Source: Leucobacter sp. CX169 (GTDB lineage: Bacteria; Actinomycetota; Actinomycetes; Actinomycetales; Microbacteriaceae). From it: a stretch of DNA of 64,000 nt. The stretch lies in assembly GCF_017161405.1 (NCBI RefSeq), contig NZ_CP071051.1, forward strand, positions 124,001-188,000, given 5' to 3'. The translations under genes and the position numbers were made by a program. Position 1 is the first letter of the stretch. Every line of letters starts with the position of its first letter. This document shows positions 17,322 through 26,228 of the stretch, one piece after another. The notes under the pieces were generated by a model. That model was not told the origin of the DNA. It was given only the letters and a program-made list of their open reading frames with translations, and did not search any database.

Positions 17322-18427
17322 CTCAGAACACTGCAGTGGGTGTGGGCACGACCCGCACCCAGAAGCTCCCTCGCTGGGACGCGAAGGCGCTCGGCTGGCC
17401 CCGCCCCAACTGGGTGGTCATCGGCATCGCGATCGTGATCGCCGCGCTCATCCCGATCGTCGCGCCCGACCGCAGCTGGGTGAGCGTCGCGACCCTCGCG
17501 ATGATCTGGATCACGCTGGGCCAGAGCTGGAACCTCGTGCTCGGCTACGGCGGGGTGTGGAATTTCGGCCAGCTCGCGTTCTACGCGATCGGCGCGTACG
17601 CCGCGGCGCTGTTGTCGCTGCACGCGGGCCTGCCGCCCTGGCTCGGCATCCTGGCCGGCGGCCTGATCGCATCCGGGATCTCGCTGCTGCTCACCATCCC
17701 GGTGCTCCGGCTGCGCGGCATCTACGTCTCGCTGCTCACCTTCGGGTTCGCCGAGGTGGTGCGCCTCCTGATCGTCGCCGACCAGTCGGGCGTGACGGGC
17801 GGCTCGTACGGCCTGTCGGGCTTTGGCGGGCTGGGGTTCGAGGGGCTCGGCGGCAACGCGGAGGGCAACGCGAACTACTGGGTCGTGCTCGCAATCGCGA
17901 TCGTCACGAGCGTGATCATCACGGTGATCGTGCGCTCGCCGCTCGGCAACGGCATGATCGCGCTGCGCGACAACCCGGCGCTGGCCGCGGCCCGGGGCAT
18001 CAGCCCGCGCACGACGCAGATGCTCCTCTTCGCGATCTCGGGCTTCTTCGCCGGGGTCTCGGGGGCGCTGTACGCCTACGTGTTCAAGGTGGTCGCCCCG
18101 ACGCTCATGGGCCTCGGCCCGATGACGCTGCTCGTGACCATGCTGGTCGTCGGCGGCCTCGGCACCGTGGTCGGTCCGATCGTCGGCACCATCATCATCG
18201 CCTTCGTGCAGGCGCGCATGCAGGAGTTCCCCGAGGTGCGCCTCGCGGTGCTCGGCGTCGTGCTGCTCGTCATGGTGCTGCTCATGCCGCGCGGGCTCGT
18301 GCCGGTGTTCAGCCGAGCGTGGCAACGGCTGAAGGACTGGGTGGCCGAGGAGGAGGACGTCCCGAAGGACGACCCCGACTACCCGAGGCTGCTCGCCGAG
18401 GCGCGCGCGAAGGAGGCCGCGGGCTAG
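17318..18427 (+). CDS. Branched-chain amino acid-type ABC permease (LivM-like)
   Basis: This 369-residue LivM-type permease has about ten membrane segments. WNLVLGYGGVWNFGQLAFY and LRGIYVSLLTFGFAEVVRL are family hallmarks, and GLGTVVGPIVGT is the ATPase-contact region. The charged C-terminal tail of about 40 residues is cytoplasmic. It starts with GTG, overlapping the LivH-like gene. It is the last gene of the operon and is followed by a strong terminator. Confidence 0.95.
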   Translation: MTQNTAVGVGTTRTQKLPRWDAKALGWPRPNWVVIGIAIVIAALIPIVAPDRSWVSVATLAMIWITLGQSWNLVLGYGGVWNFGQLAFYAIGAYAAALLSLHAGLPPWLGILAGGLIASGISLLLTIPVLRLRGIYVSLLTFGFAEVVRLLIVADQSGVTGGSYGLSGFGGLGFEGLGGNAEGNANYWVVLAIAIVTSVIITVIVRSPLGNGMIALRDNPALAAARGISPRTTQMLLFAISGFFAGVSGALYAYVFKVVAPTLMGLGPMTLLVTMLVVGGLGTVVGPIVGTIIIAFVQARMQEFPEVRLAVLGVVLLVMVLLMPRGLVPVFSRAWQRLKDWVAEEEDVPKDDPDYPRLLAEARAKEAAG

Positions 18428-18490
18428 GTACCGGGCGGCTGCGCCACCGGCGGTGAAAGCCGCTGCGGGCGCCGGCCGCGCCGAGCGACA

Positions 18491-18527
18491 CGCAGGGCCC
18501 GGGAGAGCGAATCTCCCGGGCCCTGCG
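18491..18527. terminator. Strong intrinsic terminator of the transporter operon
   Basis: This is a perfect 16-bp stem (18491-18506 with 18512-18527, arm CGCAGGGCCCGGGAGA) with a 5-nt loop GCGAA. It lies between the convergent LivM-like and SDR genes and can serve both strands; only a short T-poor tail follows. Confidence 0.85.
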
Positions 18528-18564
18528 TTGTCGCGGCCGATCGGCAGGTCGACGGCCGCCCGAG

Positions 18565-19296
18565 CTACGCGACGAGGTAGCCGCCGTCGACGGGCAGCAC
18601 GACGCCCGTGATGTAGCTGGCCGAGTCGCTGCTGAGGAACAGGCAGGCGCGGGCGACGTCCTCCGCAGTGCCGAGCCGGCGGGCCGGCAGGCGAGAGACG
18701 AGCGACTCGGTGGCCGCCGCGTCCTCGACGATCGTCGTCATGGGAGTGTCGATGACGCCGGGCGCGACCGCGTTCACGCGGATGCCGGCGCCGCCCAGCT
18801 CGACCGAGAGCTGGCGGGTCAACGAAACGACCGCGCCCTTGCTCGACGAGTAGTGCGCCGACGGCTCGACCTCGTCGCCGCGCCCGTAGGCGACCGAGGT
18901 CAGCAGCGTGATCGCCCCGCCCGTCATGCGCCTTGCCGCGGCGCGCGACACGAGGAACGAGCCGGTCGCGTTGATCGTCATGGTCTGCTGCCAGTCCGAA
19001 AGGGTCAGCTCGGTCACCGCGCGCGTGCGATAGATCCCGGCGCAGTGCACGACCGCGTCGGGGGCGCCGCCCAGGGCGATGACCGCCGCGTCGAACGCCG
19101 CCTCGACGGCGGTCTCGTCCGTGATGTCGGTGCGGATATGCACGAGGCCGTCCGCCGCCCAGTGCTCGGCCGCCGCGTCGAGGCTCACGACGCGCGCGCC
19201 CTCGGCGAGTGCGAGCTCGGCGGTCGCGCGGCCGATGCCGGACCCGCCTCCGGTGACCAGCAGGCGGCTCGGGGAGGGAGTGGGGCGCGCGTTCAT
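18565..19296 (-). CDS. SDR family oxidoreductase
   Basis: This 243-residue classical SDR has TGGGSGIGRA, a Ser in LLTSVAYG, YSSSK, and PVDGGYLVA at the C-terminus, so it should be catalytically intact. The ATG at 19296 is chosen; a TTG two codons upstream (19302) is possible, and AGGAG sits 10 bp before the ATG. It faces the transporter operon and follows a GntR regulator in the same direction, so it probably belongs to the same catabolic block. The substrate is unknown. Confidence 0.92.
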   Translation of the reverse strand: MNARPTPSPSRLLVTGGGSGIGRATAELALAEGARVVSLDAAAEHWAADGLVHIRTDITDETAVEAAFDAAVIALGGAPDAVVHCAGIYRTRAVTELTLSDWQQTMTINATGSFLVSRAAARRMTGGAITLLTSVAYGRGDEVEPSAHYSSSKGAVVSLTRQLSVELGGAGIRVNAVAPGVIDTPMTTIVEDAAATESLVSRLPARRLGTAEDVARACLFLSSDSASYITGVVLPVDGGYLVA

Positions 19297-19450
19297 GGGC
19301 AAGGTGCTCCTGTGCAGGGGCGGCCGCGAGCAGCGACCGACAGCGTGGTCGATGATTCCGCTAGTCCATCACGGCCAGGCTCCCTCGGCATCCGTTACCT
19401 GACGGACGGGCTGACCCAACAGGATCCTGCCCCTGCCCCGCAACCCACAT

Positions 19451-19507
19451 CGAGCTTGCGCAATGTGCGGCATCGAGCGCCCGGAAGCAGCCCTTTGCGC
19501 AATCTCG
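19451..19507. terminator. 3'-end hairpin with TTGCGCAA core
   Basis: CGAGCTTGCGCAA (19451-19463) pairs with TTGCGCAATCTCG (19495-19507) with one mismatch and a 31-nt loop. It lies just after the GntR gene on the minus strand. It resembles the hairpins at 5366 and 23051 and probably ends the gntR message. Confidence 0.5.
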
Positions 19508-19555
19508 GCGCCGAACAACGGGCCGAGGGAGAGGTGAAGCGGGGACGGGCAGCGC

Positions 19556-20329
19556 CTAGCGGGCCTCGCCGACCCCGCTCGCCTGGTTGATGCGTTCCTG
19601 CTGCTCGGGGGTGCGCGTCAGGGGAGGCACGACCTCCTGCGCGTCGTTCACGATGACGACGTCGTGGTCGACGTGGTTCGCCATCGAGTGCACGGCGTCG
19701 ATGAAGTCGCCCCGGCGAATCGCGTCGAGCACGCGGGCGTGGTCGCGCTCCATCGCGGCGGCGCTGCCCACGTTGGCCAGGCGGCCGCGGTGCTCGGGGG
19801 TGCGTAGCTGGTCGTTGATGCCGGCGTAGAGCGACGCGAGCAGCCGGTTCTTCGCTGCGACGAACAGGAGCTGGTGAAAGCGGCTGTCGAACGCGGTTAC
19901 GTCGCTGCCGGTGTTCAGTACGGGGCAGCGCGAGCAGCCGAGCTCTTCCTCTGCCGCGATCTCGAGCGCCGCGAGGTCCTCGTCGGTGCGGTGGTGGGCG
20001 GCCTGCTGGGCCGCCTCGATCTCGAGCGCGCGGCGGTAGCTCAGGATCTCCTCGAGCGAGAAGTCGCTCAGGAAGTCGTTGAGCAGGGCGCTCGTGGGCG
20101 ACGCCGAACGCACGAAGGTGCCGCGGCCGGGGTTCGTCTCGAGCATGCCGAGGCTCGCGAGGGAGCGCACGGCCTCGCGCACGGTCGAACGGCCCACGCC
20201 CATCTGCTCGGCAAGCTCTGCCTCGACCGGGATCCGGTCGCCGACCGCCCACTCGCCCGTCGTGATGCGTCCGCGCAGGTACGCGAGCGCGGCGCGGGCG
20301 CGGGTTGAACCCGAGGACCCTGCATTCAT
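19556..20329 (-). CDS. GntR family regulator, FadR/FCD subfamily
   Basis: This 257-residue regulator has a GntR winged helix at about residues 10-75 (PVEAELAEQMGVGRSTVREA, NPGRGTFVR). A C-terminal FCD ligand domain follows, with metal-ligand candidates in FDSRFHQLL, ERDHARVLDAI and MANHVDHDV. FCD regulators usually bind small organic acids. The ATG at 20329 has GAGG at suitable spacing; upstream TTG/GTG codons would extend it by a few residues. It probably controls the SDR gene downstream and perhaps the hydantoin/imide block. Confidence 0.9.
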   Translation of the reverse strand: MNAGSSGSTRARAALAYLRGRITTGEWAVGDRIPVEAELAEQMGVGRSTVREAVRSLASLGMLETNPGRGTFVRSASPTSALLNDFLSDFSLEEILSYRRALEIEAAQQAAHHRTDEDLAALEIAAEEELGCSRCPVLNTGSDVTAFDSRFHQLLFVAAKNRLLASLYAGINDQLRTPEHRGRLANVGSAAAMERDHARVLDAIRRGDFIDAVHSMANHVDHDVVIVNDAQEVVPPLTRTPEQQERINQASGVGEAR

Positions 20330-20459
20330 CTCGTACCTCACCAATCAGTTGCCAGAATTCCACTATAACTTGGCCGGGAATGGAACCGCCCCCCGCCTAT
20401 GCTGGGGGACACGCTGCCGCGGTGCGCGGCGGGCGAGCAACACACGAGGAGCGGCAAAG

Positions 20460-20999
20460 ATGCGCGAACCCCTGAACCCCTACGCCAACCTGCGTCAGGT
20501 GCCCGGCTTTTTGGTCACGAGCACCGACATTCAGGACGGCGAACCGTTGCCCGCCGAGCAGTTCGCGACCTACGCGGGTGGCCTCGGGCGCTCGCCGCAG
20601 CTGAGCTGGTCGGGCTTCCCCGCAGATACCCAGAGCTTCGTGGTCACCTGCTTTGACCCCGACGCCCCCACAGGATCCGGGTTCTGGCACTGGGCCGTCG
20701 CGAACCTCCCGGCCTCGGTCACGTCGCTTCCGGCCAATGCGGGCGACCCCGGGACGGGCCTCTTGCCCGAGGGCGCGATCACGATGCCGAACGAGATGCG
20801 CGAGCCGTCGTTCACCGGCGCCGGTCCGCCCGAGGGCACGGGCGTTCACAACTACTGGTTCGTCGTGCACGCGTTGAACGTGCCCCGCATCGACATCGAC
20901 CCGCAGGCGACCCCCGCGGTGCTCGGGTTCATGATGCGCGACGCCGTGATCGCCCGCGGCATCCTCGTCGCCACCGCCGAGTTCGGCGGAGCGGCCTAG
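20460..20999 (+). CDS. PEBP family protein (YbhB/YbcL type)
   Basis: This 179-residue phosphatidylethanolamine-binding-like protein of the bacterial Raf-kinase-inhibitor family has the signatures SPQLSWSGFPADTQSFVVTC, DPDAPTGSGFWHWAV and the C-terminal VHNYWFVVHAL. It is cytoplasmic; its role in bacteria is poorly known. GAGGAG precedes the ATG. The following reductase gene starts 3 bp after its stop, so the two are co-transcribed. Confidence 0.92.
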   Translation: MREPLNPYANLRQVPGFLVTSTDIQDGEPLPAEQFATYAGGLGRSPQLSWSGFPADTQSFVVTCFDPDAPTGSGFWHWAVANLPASVTSLPANAGDPGTGLLPEGAITMPNEMREPSFTGAGPPEGTGVHNYWFVVHALNVPRIDIDPQATPAVLGFMMRDAVIARGILVATAEFGGAA

Positions 21000-21002
21000 G
21001 CC

Positions 21003-23024
21003 ATGGCGCGCTTCGAGCAGCTGTTCACGCCCCTGACGATCGGCGGCCACACGCTGCCGAACCGCGTCATGATGGGTTCGATGCACCTAGGGCTCGAGGA
21101 AGCCCCCGGCGGCTTCGAGCGCATGGCCGCCTTCTACGCCGAGCGTGCGCTCGGGGGTGTCGCGCTGGTCGTCACGGGCGGTATCTCGCCGAACCAGGCG
21201 GGGCGCCCGGGCGTGGTCGGAGCGGTGCTCGACGACGAGTCGCAGCTCGCCGAACACCGGCTGCTCACCGAGGCGGTGCACGCCGCGGGCTCGAAGATCC
21301 TGCTGCAACTGCTGCACTTCGGCCGCTACGCCGAGCACGACGATCTTGTGGCGCCGAGCCCGCTGCGCTCGCCCATCAAGGCACGGGTACCGCGCGAGAT
21401 GAGCGACGCGGACGTTCGGCAGACCATCGCCGATTTCGGCCGCGCCACCCGGCTCGCGCTCGCCGCGGGGTACGACGGCATCGAGGTCATGGGCTCGGAG
21501 GGATACCTGCTCAACGAATTCCTCGCCCCCGCGACGAACCAGCGGGACGACGCGTGGGGCGGCGACGCTGAGCGGCGTCGTGCGTTCCCGCTCGCGGTGG
21601 TGCGCGAGGTGCGCTCGGCGCTCGGCGCCGGGCCGATCCTGTCGGTGCGTGTCTCGGCCGTCGACCTCATTCCCGGCGGCAGCACGGGGGACGAGACCCT
21701 CGCCTACGCCGGCGAACTCGCGGGCGCCGGGGCTGACCTGCTCGTGACCGGCATCGGTTGGCACGAGTCGCGCGTCCCGACCATCGCGACGAGCGTGCCG
21801 CGGGCGGCCTTCGCCGAGTTCACGCGCGCGCTCAGGGGCGCGGCTGGCATCCCGGTCGCCGCCGCGAACCGGATCAATACGCCCGAGGTGGCCGAGCGCC
21901 TGCTCGCCGACGGCACCGCCGACCTCGTCGCGCTCGCGCGCCCCCTGCTCGCCGACCCCGCGTTCGTGGCGAAAGCGCAGGCGGGCACCCCTGACGCGAT
22001 CAACACCTGTATCGGCTGCAACCAGGCGTGCCTGGACCACGCCCTCTCGGGCCGAATCACCTCGTGCCTCGTCAACCCGCGCGCCTGCCACGAGACACAG
22101 CTCGTACTCGGCCCGACGCGCAGCGCCCGCAAGATCGCCGTCGTCGGCGCCGGCCCCGCCGGCCTCGCCGCCGCGACCGCCGCGGGGGAGCGCGGTCACC
22201 GCGTCACCCTGTTCGAGGCGCGCAACGAGATCGGCGGCCAGTTCGATTTGGCCCGGCGGATCCCGGGCAAGGAGGAGTTCAGCGAAACGCTGCGCTACTT
22301 CACGGGCGAGCTCGAGCGCCGCGGCGTCGAGGTGCGCACCGGCACGCGGGCGACCGCCGACGCGCTCGCCGCCGAGGGCTTCGACGAGGTCATCATTGCC
22401 TCAGGTGTCATGCCCCGCCGCCCCGCGATCCCGGGAGCCGAGTCGTCCATCGTGGCCGACTACGCGGAGGTGCTGCGCGGCGAGCGGAGCGTCGGTGAGC
22501 GCGTCGCGATCCTCGGCTCGGGCGGCATCGGCTTCGACGTCGCCGAGTTTCTCACCCAGGACGGCCCGGCGAACGCGCTCAGCCCCGAGCGCTTCGCCGA
22601 GTCTTGGGGTGTCACGCAGGATCCCGCCGTCCCCGGCGGAGTGCTGCGCCCCCGGCCCGAGATCAGCCGGCGTCGCGTCACAATGCTGCAGCGCAAGGCA
22701 ACGAAGCCGGGAGCGGGGCTCGGCCTCACGACCGGCTGGATCCACCGCGCGGAGGTCCTGCGCCGAGGTGTCGAGCACGTCGTTGGCGCGAGCTACGACG
22801 AGATCACTGAGCGGGGCATCCGCATCACGGTGGACGGAGTGACGCGCGAGCTCGAGGTCGACACCGTCGTGCTGTGCACCGGGCAGGAGTCGGTCGAGGA
22901 GCTCTCGGCGGCGCTTGCGGCGCTCGGCATCCCGGCGCAGGTGGTCGGCGGGGCGCTGCTCGCGGGCGAGCTCGACGCGAAGCGTGCGATCAAACAGGGC
23001 ACCGAGGCGGCCGCGGCGCTGTAG
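21003..23024 (+). CDS. NADPH-dependent 2,4-dienoyl-CoA reductase-like FMN/Fe-S/FAD enzyme
   Basis: This 673-residue protein has the FadH/trimethylamine-dehydrogenase layout. An N-terminal old-yellow-enzyme TIM barrel binds FMN (residues about 1-330). A [4Fe-4S] cluster motif follows (C336-x2-C339-x3-C343-x11-C355), then a FAD/NAD(P)H domain starting with GAGPAGLAAAT at about 382 and a second nucleotide loop (LGSGGIGFDVAEF). It should reduce conjugated enoyl compounds with NAD(P)H. The exact substrate (dienoyl-CoA or another enone) is not determined. It is in an operon with the PEBP gene. Confidence 0.93.
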   Translation: MARFEQLFTPLTIGGHTLPNRVMMGSMHLGLEEAPGGFERMAAFYAERALGGVALVVTGGISPNQAGRPGVVGAVLDDESQLAEHRLLTEAVHAAGSKILLQLLHFGRYAEHDDLVAPSPLRSPIKARVPREMSDADVRQTIADFGRATRLALAAGYDGIEVMGSEGYLLNEFLAPATNQRDDAWGGDAERRRAFPLAVVREVRSALGAGPILSVRVSAVDLIPGGSTGDETLAYAGELAGAGADLLVTGIGWHESRVPTIATSVPRAAFAEFTRALRGAAGIPVAAANRINTPEVAERLLADGTADLVALARPLLADPAFVAKAQAGTPDAINTCIGCNQACLDHALSGRITSCLVNPRACHETQLVLGPTRSARKIAVVGAGPAGLAAATAAGERGHRVTLFEARNEIGGQFDLARRIPGKEEFSETLRYFTGELERRGVEVRTGTRATADALAAEGFDEVIIASGVMPRRPAIPGAESSIVADYAEVLRGERSVGERVAILGSGGIGFDVAEFLTQDGPANALSPERFAESWGVTQDPAVPGGVLRPRPEISRRRVTMLQRKATKPGAGLGLTTGWIHRAEVLRRGVEHVVGASYDEITERGIRITVDGVTRELEVDTVVLCTGQESVEELSAALAALGIPAQVVGGALLAGELDAKRAIKQGTEAAAAL

Positions 23025-23050
23025 GGCGCCTCGGCGCGCCCCACTTTCAT

Positions 23051-23107
23051 CGAGGCGTCGCAATCTGCGGCTTGAACTCGCGCGAAGCCGCAGATTGCGA
23101 CGCCTCG
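23051..23107. terminator. Perfect 23-bp stem hairpin between convergent genes
   Basis: Positions 23051-23073 and 23085-23107 are perfectly complementary (arm begins CGAGGCGTCGCAATCTGC) with an 11-nt loop. It sits between the convergent FadH-like and siderophore-interacting-protein genes, so it is probably a bidirectional terminator. Its perfection is notable, and it shares a GCAAT/ATTGC core with the other 3'-end hairpins in the window. Confidence 0.75.
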
Positions 23108-23153
23108 GCGGGGTAGCTGGAGGGGGCTTGGGGCTCGGGGCGAAGGGCCCGGG

Positions 23154-23996
23154 CTAGACCCGCTCGTCCGGGTCAAAATTCACGCGTCCCCGGCGCCAGT
23201 AGCCGGTGAACTCGGCGCGCTCTGCGGGGAGCGCGCCCGGGAGGCTGCGGCGTGCGGCCGCGAGCTCGCTCGCCTCGCCGACCGCCCAGAGCCAGTCGCG
23301 CTCGCCGAGCGGCACCGAGCGCACCGCCTCCTCGAGCTGACCCGGACCGTCGATCCGATACAGCCACTCGACGCTGGCCCGCGCAGCGAGGTGCGGGGAC
23401 AGCGCGGACTCGTAGCCGTCCTCGTCGCCGATCACGATCACCGTGGCCCGGATCGCGGGGTCGAGTGCCGCGAGCATGCCCGAGAGCGCGGCGATGCCGG
23501 TCTCGTCGATCACGAGCAGCGCGCGCTCGACGTCCGCGGCCGACGGCAGCTCCCGGCTCGTGCGCGGCAGCGCGACGACGGCCTCGGCGCCGAGCTCGGT
23601 GCTGTGCTCGGTGTGCCCGTGCAGCCAGGCCGTCGCGGGCCCGGGGCTGGCAAACGACACGGAGTCGATCTCGATCGCCCCGGCGTCTCCCGTCACGCGC
23701 GGGTCGACCCGCGTGAAGTCCCGCGAGATCGACACCGCGTCGGCGGCCCGCACGATCGCGCCGTCCGGCGCGATGCGGGGAGGCACGAGGTATCCGGTCG
23801 CGGGGTCGGGCAGGAACAGCTTGATTCGGTCGTCGGGCGAGCCCGAGCCAGCCGCCGCCAGGGCCACCACGTCCTCGGGCCCCACGGGCTCGAGGCGTAT
23901 CCGCGAAATCGTGGGGGACAGGGGTGTGCGCTCAGCCAGGCGGACGCGCACGAGCGCGGCTGGGTGGTCGAGAACTGGGCGAAGGGCTCCGATCAT
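23154..23996 (-). CDS. Siderophore-interacting protein (FAD-dependent ferric reductase)
   Basis: This 280-residue SIP-family flavoprotein reduces ferric siderophores with NAD(P)H. It has an N-terminal FAD-binding_9 domain (TISRIRLEP, SRDFTRVDP) and a C-terminal SIP domain (LLVIDETGIAALSGML, WLWAVGEASE, and a C-terminal GYWRRGR motif). The ATG at 23996 gives the usual N-terminus; the longer frame upstream is not conserved-looking. It stands alone, convergent with the FadH-like gene, and no siderophore uptake genes are nearby. Confidence 0.92.
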   Translation of the reverse strand: MIGALRPVLDHPAALVRVRLAERTPLSPTISRIRLEPVGPEDVVALAAAGSGSPDDRIKLFLPDPATGYLVPPRIAPDGAIVRAADAVSISRDFTRVDPRVTGDAGAIEIDSVSFASPGPATAWLHGHTEHSTELGAEAVVALPRTSRELPSAADVERALLVIDETGIAALSGMLAALDPAIRATVIVIGDEDGYESALSPHLAARASVEWLYRIDGPGQLEEAVRSVPLGERDWLWAVGEASELAAARRSLPGALPAERAEFTGYWRRGRVNFDPDERV

Positions 23997-24229
23997 GCCT
24001 CTAGTATTACCGCCGCCGATGGCCGGAGGGCCACTGTGCGAGCGCCGCGGGAACACAACGAGTGCGCAACATCTATGGTTCTCCTACGTCAGTGGTGCCC
24101 GGCGTCGGCCGGGGCTCGGTACGATTACCCGTGGTGGTCCAGCGACGGGCTGCCCGCGCCCAGTGCGCAACGAGCCGGCCACGCACCTCTAGCGCCGCAG
24201 TTCCATACCCAGGACCAAAGGAAGTTTCG

Positions 24230-25246
24230 ATGCGAAATTCGTTCACCCGCCGCCGCGCACTCGCGCTGACCGGTATCGCGGCCACCGCCGCCCTCGCTCT
24301 TGCTGGCTGCGCCGCAGGTGACACCGCGACGGAGGGCGGCGACGAAGCCGCCAAGTCGGTCACGATCGGCATCAGCCAGTTCGTGCAGCACCCCGCGCTC
24401 GACGCTGCGACCGAGGGCTTCAAGCAGGCCTTCATCGACGCCGGCTACGTCGAGGGCGAGACGGTCACGTTCGACGAGCAGAACGCTCAGGCTGACGTGG
24501 CGAACGCCACCACCATCGCGCAGAAGTTCGCGGCCGACAGCGTCGACCTCGTGCTCGCGGTTGCTACCCCCTCGGCGCAGGCCGCGGCGCAGAACATCAC
24601 CGACATCCCCGTGCTCTTCACCGCCGTCACCGACGCGGTCGAGGCCGGCCTGGTCGACTCGAACGAGGCCCCGGGCAGCAACGTCACCGGTACGAGCGAC
24701 CTGAACCCGGTCGCCGACCAGATGGCGCTGATCCAGGAGATCGCCCCTGACGCCAAGAAGGTTGGCATCGTGTACAGCTCGGGCGAGGTCAACTCCGAGA
24801 TCCAGGTCGCGCTCGCCAAGGACGCTGCGAAGGATCTCGGCATCGAGATCGTCGAGAAGACCGTCTCGAACGCCGCTGAGATCAAGCAGGCCACTGAGGC
24901 CCTCGGCGACGTCGATGCGATCTACGTGCCCACCGACAACGTGGTCGTCTCGGCGATCTCGACCGTCGTGCAGGTCGCGGAGGCCGCACAGATCCCCGTG
25001 ATCGGCGCCGAGGCTGGCACCGTCGAGGGTGGCGCCATCGCGACGCTCGGAATCGACTACACGAAGCTCGGTCACCAGACCGGCGAGATGGCCATCAAGA
25101 TCCTGCAGGAAGGCGCGGACCCCGCGACCATGCCCGTTGAGACCTCGAACCAGCTCGAGCTCGTCATCAACCCCGCCGCCGCCGCCCGCATGGGTGTCGA
25201 GCTGCCGGCCGCGATCGTCGATCGCGCCGACCGCGTGATTGAGTAG
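24230..25246 (+). CDS. ABC transporter substrate-binding lipoprotein (TrpX-like)
   Basis: This 338-residue lipoprotein of the ABC_sub_bind family, which includes TrpX-type tryptophan/tyrosine binding proteins, has a signal peptide with a twin-Arg-like RRR start and lipobox LALAGC. Family features are SQFVQHPALDAATEGF, FTAVTDAVEAGLV and GTSDLNPVADQ. The following permease and ATPase genes complete an importer with the TrpXYZ arrangement. The 233-bp upstream region shows a direct repeat AGTGCGCAAC but no T-box or riboswitch I can identify. The ligand is inferred from family only. Confidence 0.9.
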   Translation: MRNSFTRRRALALTGIAATAALALAGCAAGDTATEGGDEAAKSVTIGISQFVQHPALDAATEGFKQAFIDAGYVEGETVTFDEQNAQADVANATTIAQKFAADSVDLVLAVATPSAQAAAQNITDIPVLFTAVTDAVEAGLVDSNEAPGSNVTGTSDLNPVADQMALIQEIAPDAKKVGIVYSSGEVNSEIQVALAKDAAKDLGIEIVEKTVSNAAEIKQATEALGDVDAIYVPTDNVVVSAISTVVQVAEAAQIPVIGAEAGTVEGGAIATLGIDYTKLGHQTGEMAIKILQEGADPATMPVETSNQLELVINPAAAARMGVELPAAIVDRADRVIE

Positions 25247-25277
25247 ACACTAGTTACGTAACAACGAAGGGCTGATC

Positions 25278-26216
25278 ATGATCGGTGCGATCGAACTGGG
25301 GCTCCTCTACGGCGTCGTCGCCTTAGGGGTGTACCTCACCTTCCGCGTCCTGAACTTCCCTGACCTCACGGTCGACGGAAGCTTCACCACGGGCGCGGCG
25401 GTCGCTGCCGCTCTGATCACCGCCGGGCAGAGCCCCGTCCTCGCAACCCTCGCCGGGTTCGGGGCGGGGCTCATCGCCGGCACCATCACCGGGATCCTGC
25501 ACACCAAGGGCCGCATTGACGGCCTGCTCGCGGGCATCCTGACCATGATCGCGCTGTGGTCGATCAACTTGCGCATCATGGGCAAAGCTAACCTCCCGCT
25601 CTTGCGCGAGGAGACCATCATGACGCCGCTGCGCGACGCCAACGTCCTCGGCAAGACGGCCATCGGCATCGCCGTGTTCGCCGTCGCGGTCCTCCTCATC
25701 AAGCTCCTCGTCGACTGGTTCCTGTCGACCGACCTCGGCCTGTCGATCCAGGCCACCGGCAACAACGAGCAGATGATCCGCAGCTTCGGTGTAAACACCG
25801 ATGGCACCAAGATCCTGACTCTCGCGCTCTCGAACGGCCTCGTCGGCCTCGGCGGCGCGGTCGTCGCTCAGTACCAGGGCTTCGCCGACATCAGCATGGG
25901 CGTCGGCCTCATCCTCGTCGGCCTCGCCTCGGTCATCCTCGGCCAGGCGGTGCTGGGCCACCGCGGCCTCTTCATGGCGAGCCTCGCCGTCGTCTTCGGC
26001 GCCGTGCTCTACCGCATCATCATCTTCGGCGCGCTCAAGGTCGGGCTCGACCCGCAGGACATGAAGGCGATCACCGCGATCCTCGTGATCCTCGCGCTGC
26101 TGTTGCCGCGCTGGGGCTTCCTCAAGAAGATCCCGTCGCTGCGAAACCGCGGCGGGCGCGTACCTCCGAAAGAGGCCGCGGCCGAGACGACCGCCCCCGC
26201 GACGGCAGAGGGTTAA
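25278..26216 (+). CDS. ABC transporter permease (TrpY-like, BPD_transp_2)
   Basis: This 312-residue multi-pass permease has LYGVVALGVYLTFRVLNFPD at the N-terminus, the signature of this subfamily, and about eight membrane segments. The tail (residues about 285-312) is charged and Ala/Pro-rich. GAAGGG precedes the ATG. It is second gene of the trpXYZ-like operon, 31 bp after the binding protein. Confidence 0.92.
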   Translation: MIGAIELGLLYGVVALGVYLTFRVLNFPDLTVDGSFTTGAAVAAALITAGQSPVLATLAGFGAGLIAGTITGILHTKGRIDGLLAGILTMIALWSINLRIMGKANLPLLREETIMTPLRDANVLGKTAIGIAVFAVAVLLIKLLVDWFLSTDLGLSIQATGNNEQMIRSFGVNTDGTKILTLALSNGLVGLGGAVVAQYQGFADISMGVGLILVGLASVILGQAVLGHRGLFMASLAVVFGAVLYRIIIFGALKVGLDPQDMKAITAILVILALLLPRWGFLKKIPSLRNRGGRVPPKEAAAETTAPATAEG

Positions 26217-26228
26217 GGAGCGATCGCC

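Noticed and set aside
23997-24229. Possible T-box or riboswitch upstream of the TrpX-like gene
   Set aside because: Apart from a direct repeat AGTGCGCAAC, I could not find the conserved T-box sequence or a terminator/antiterminator pair.
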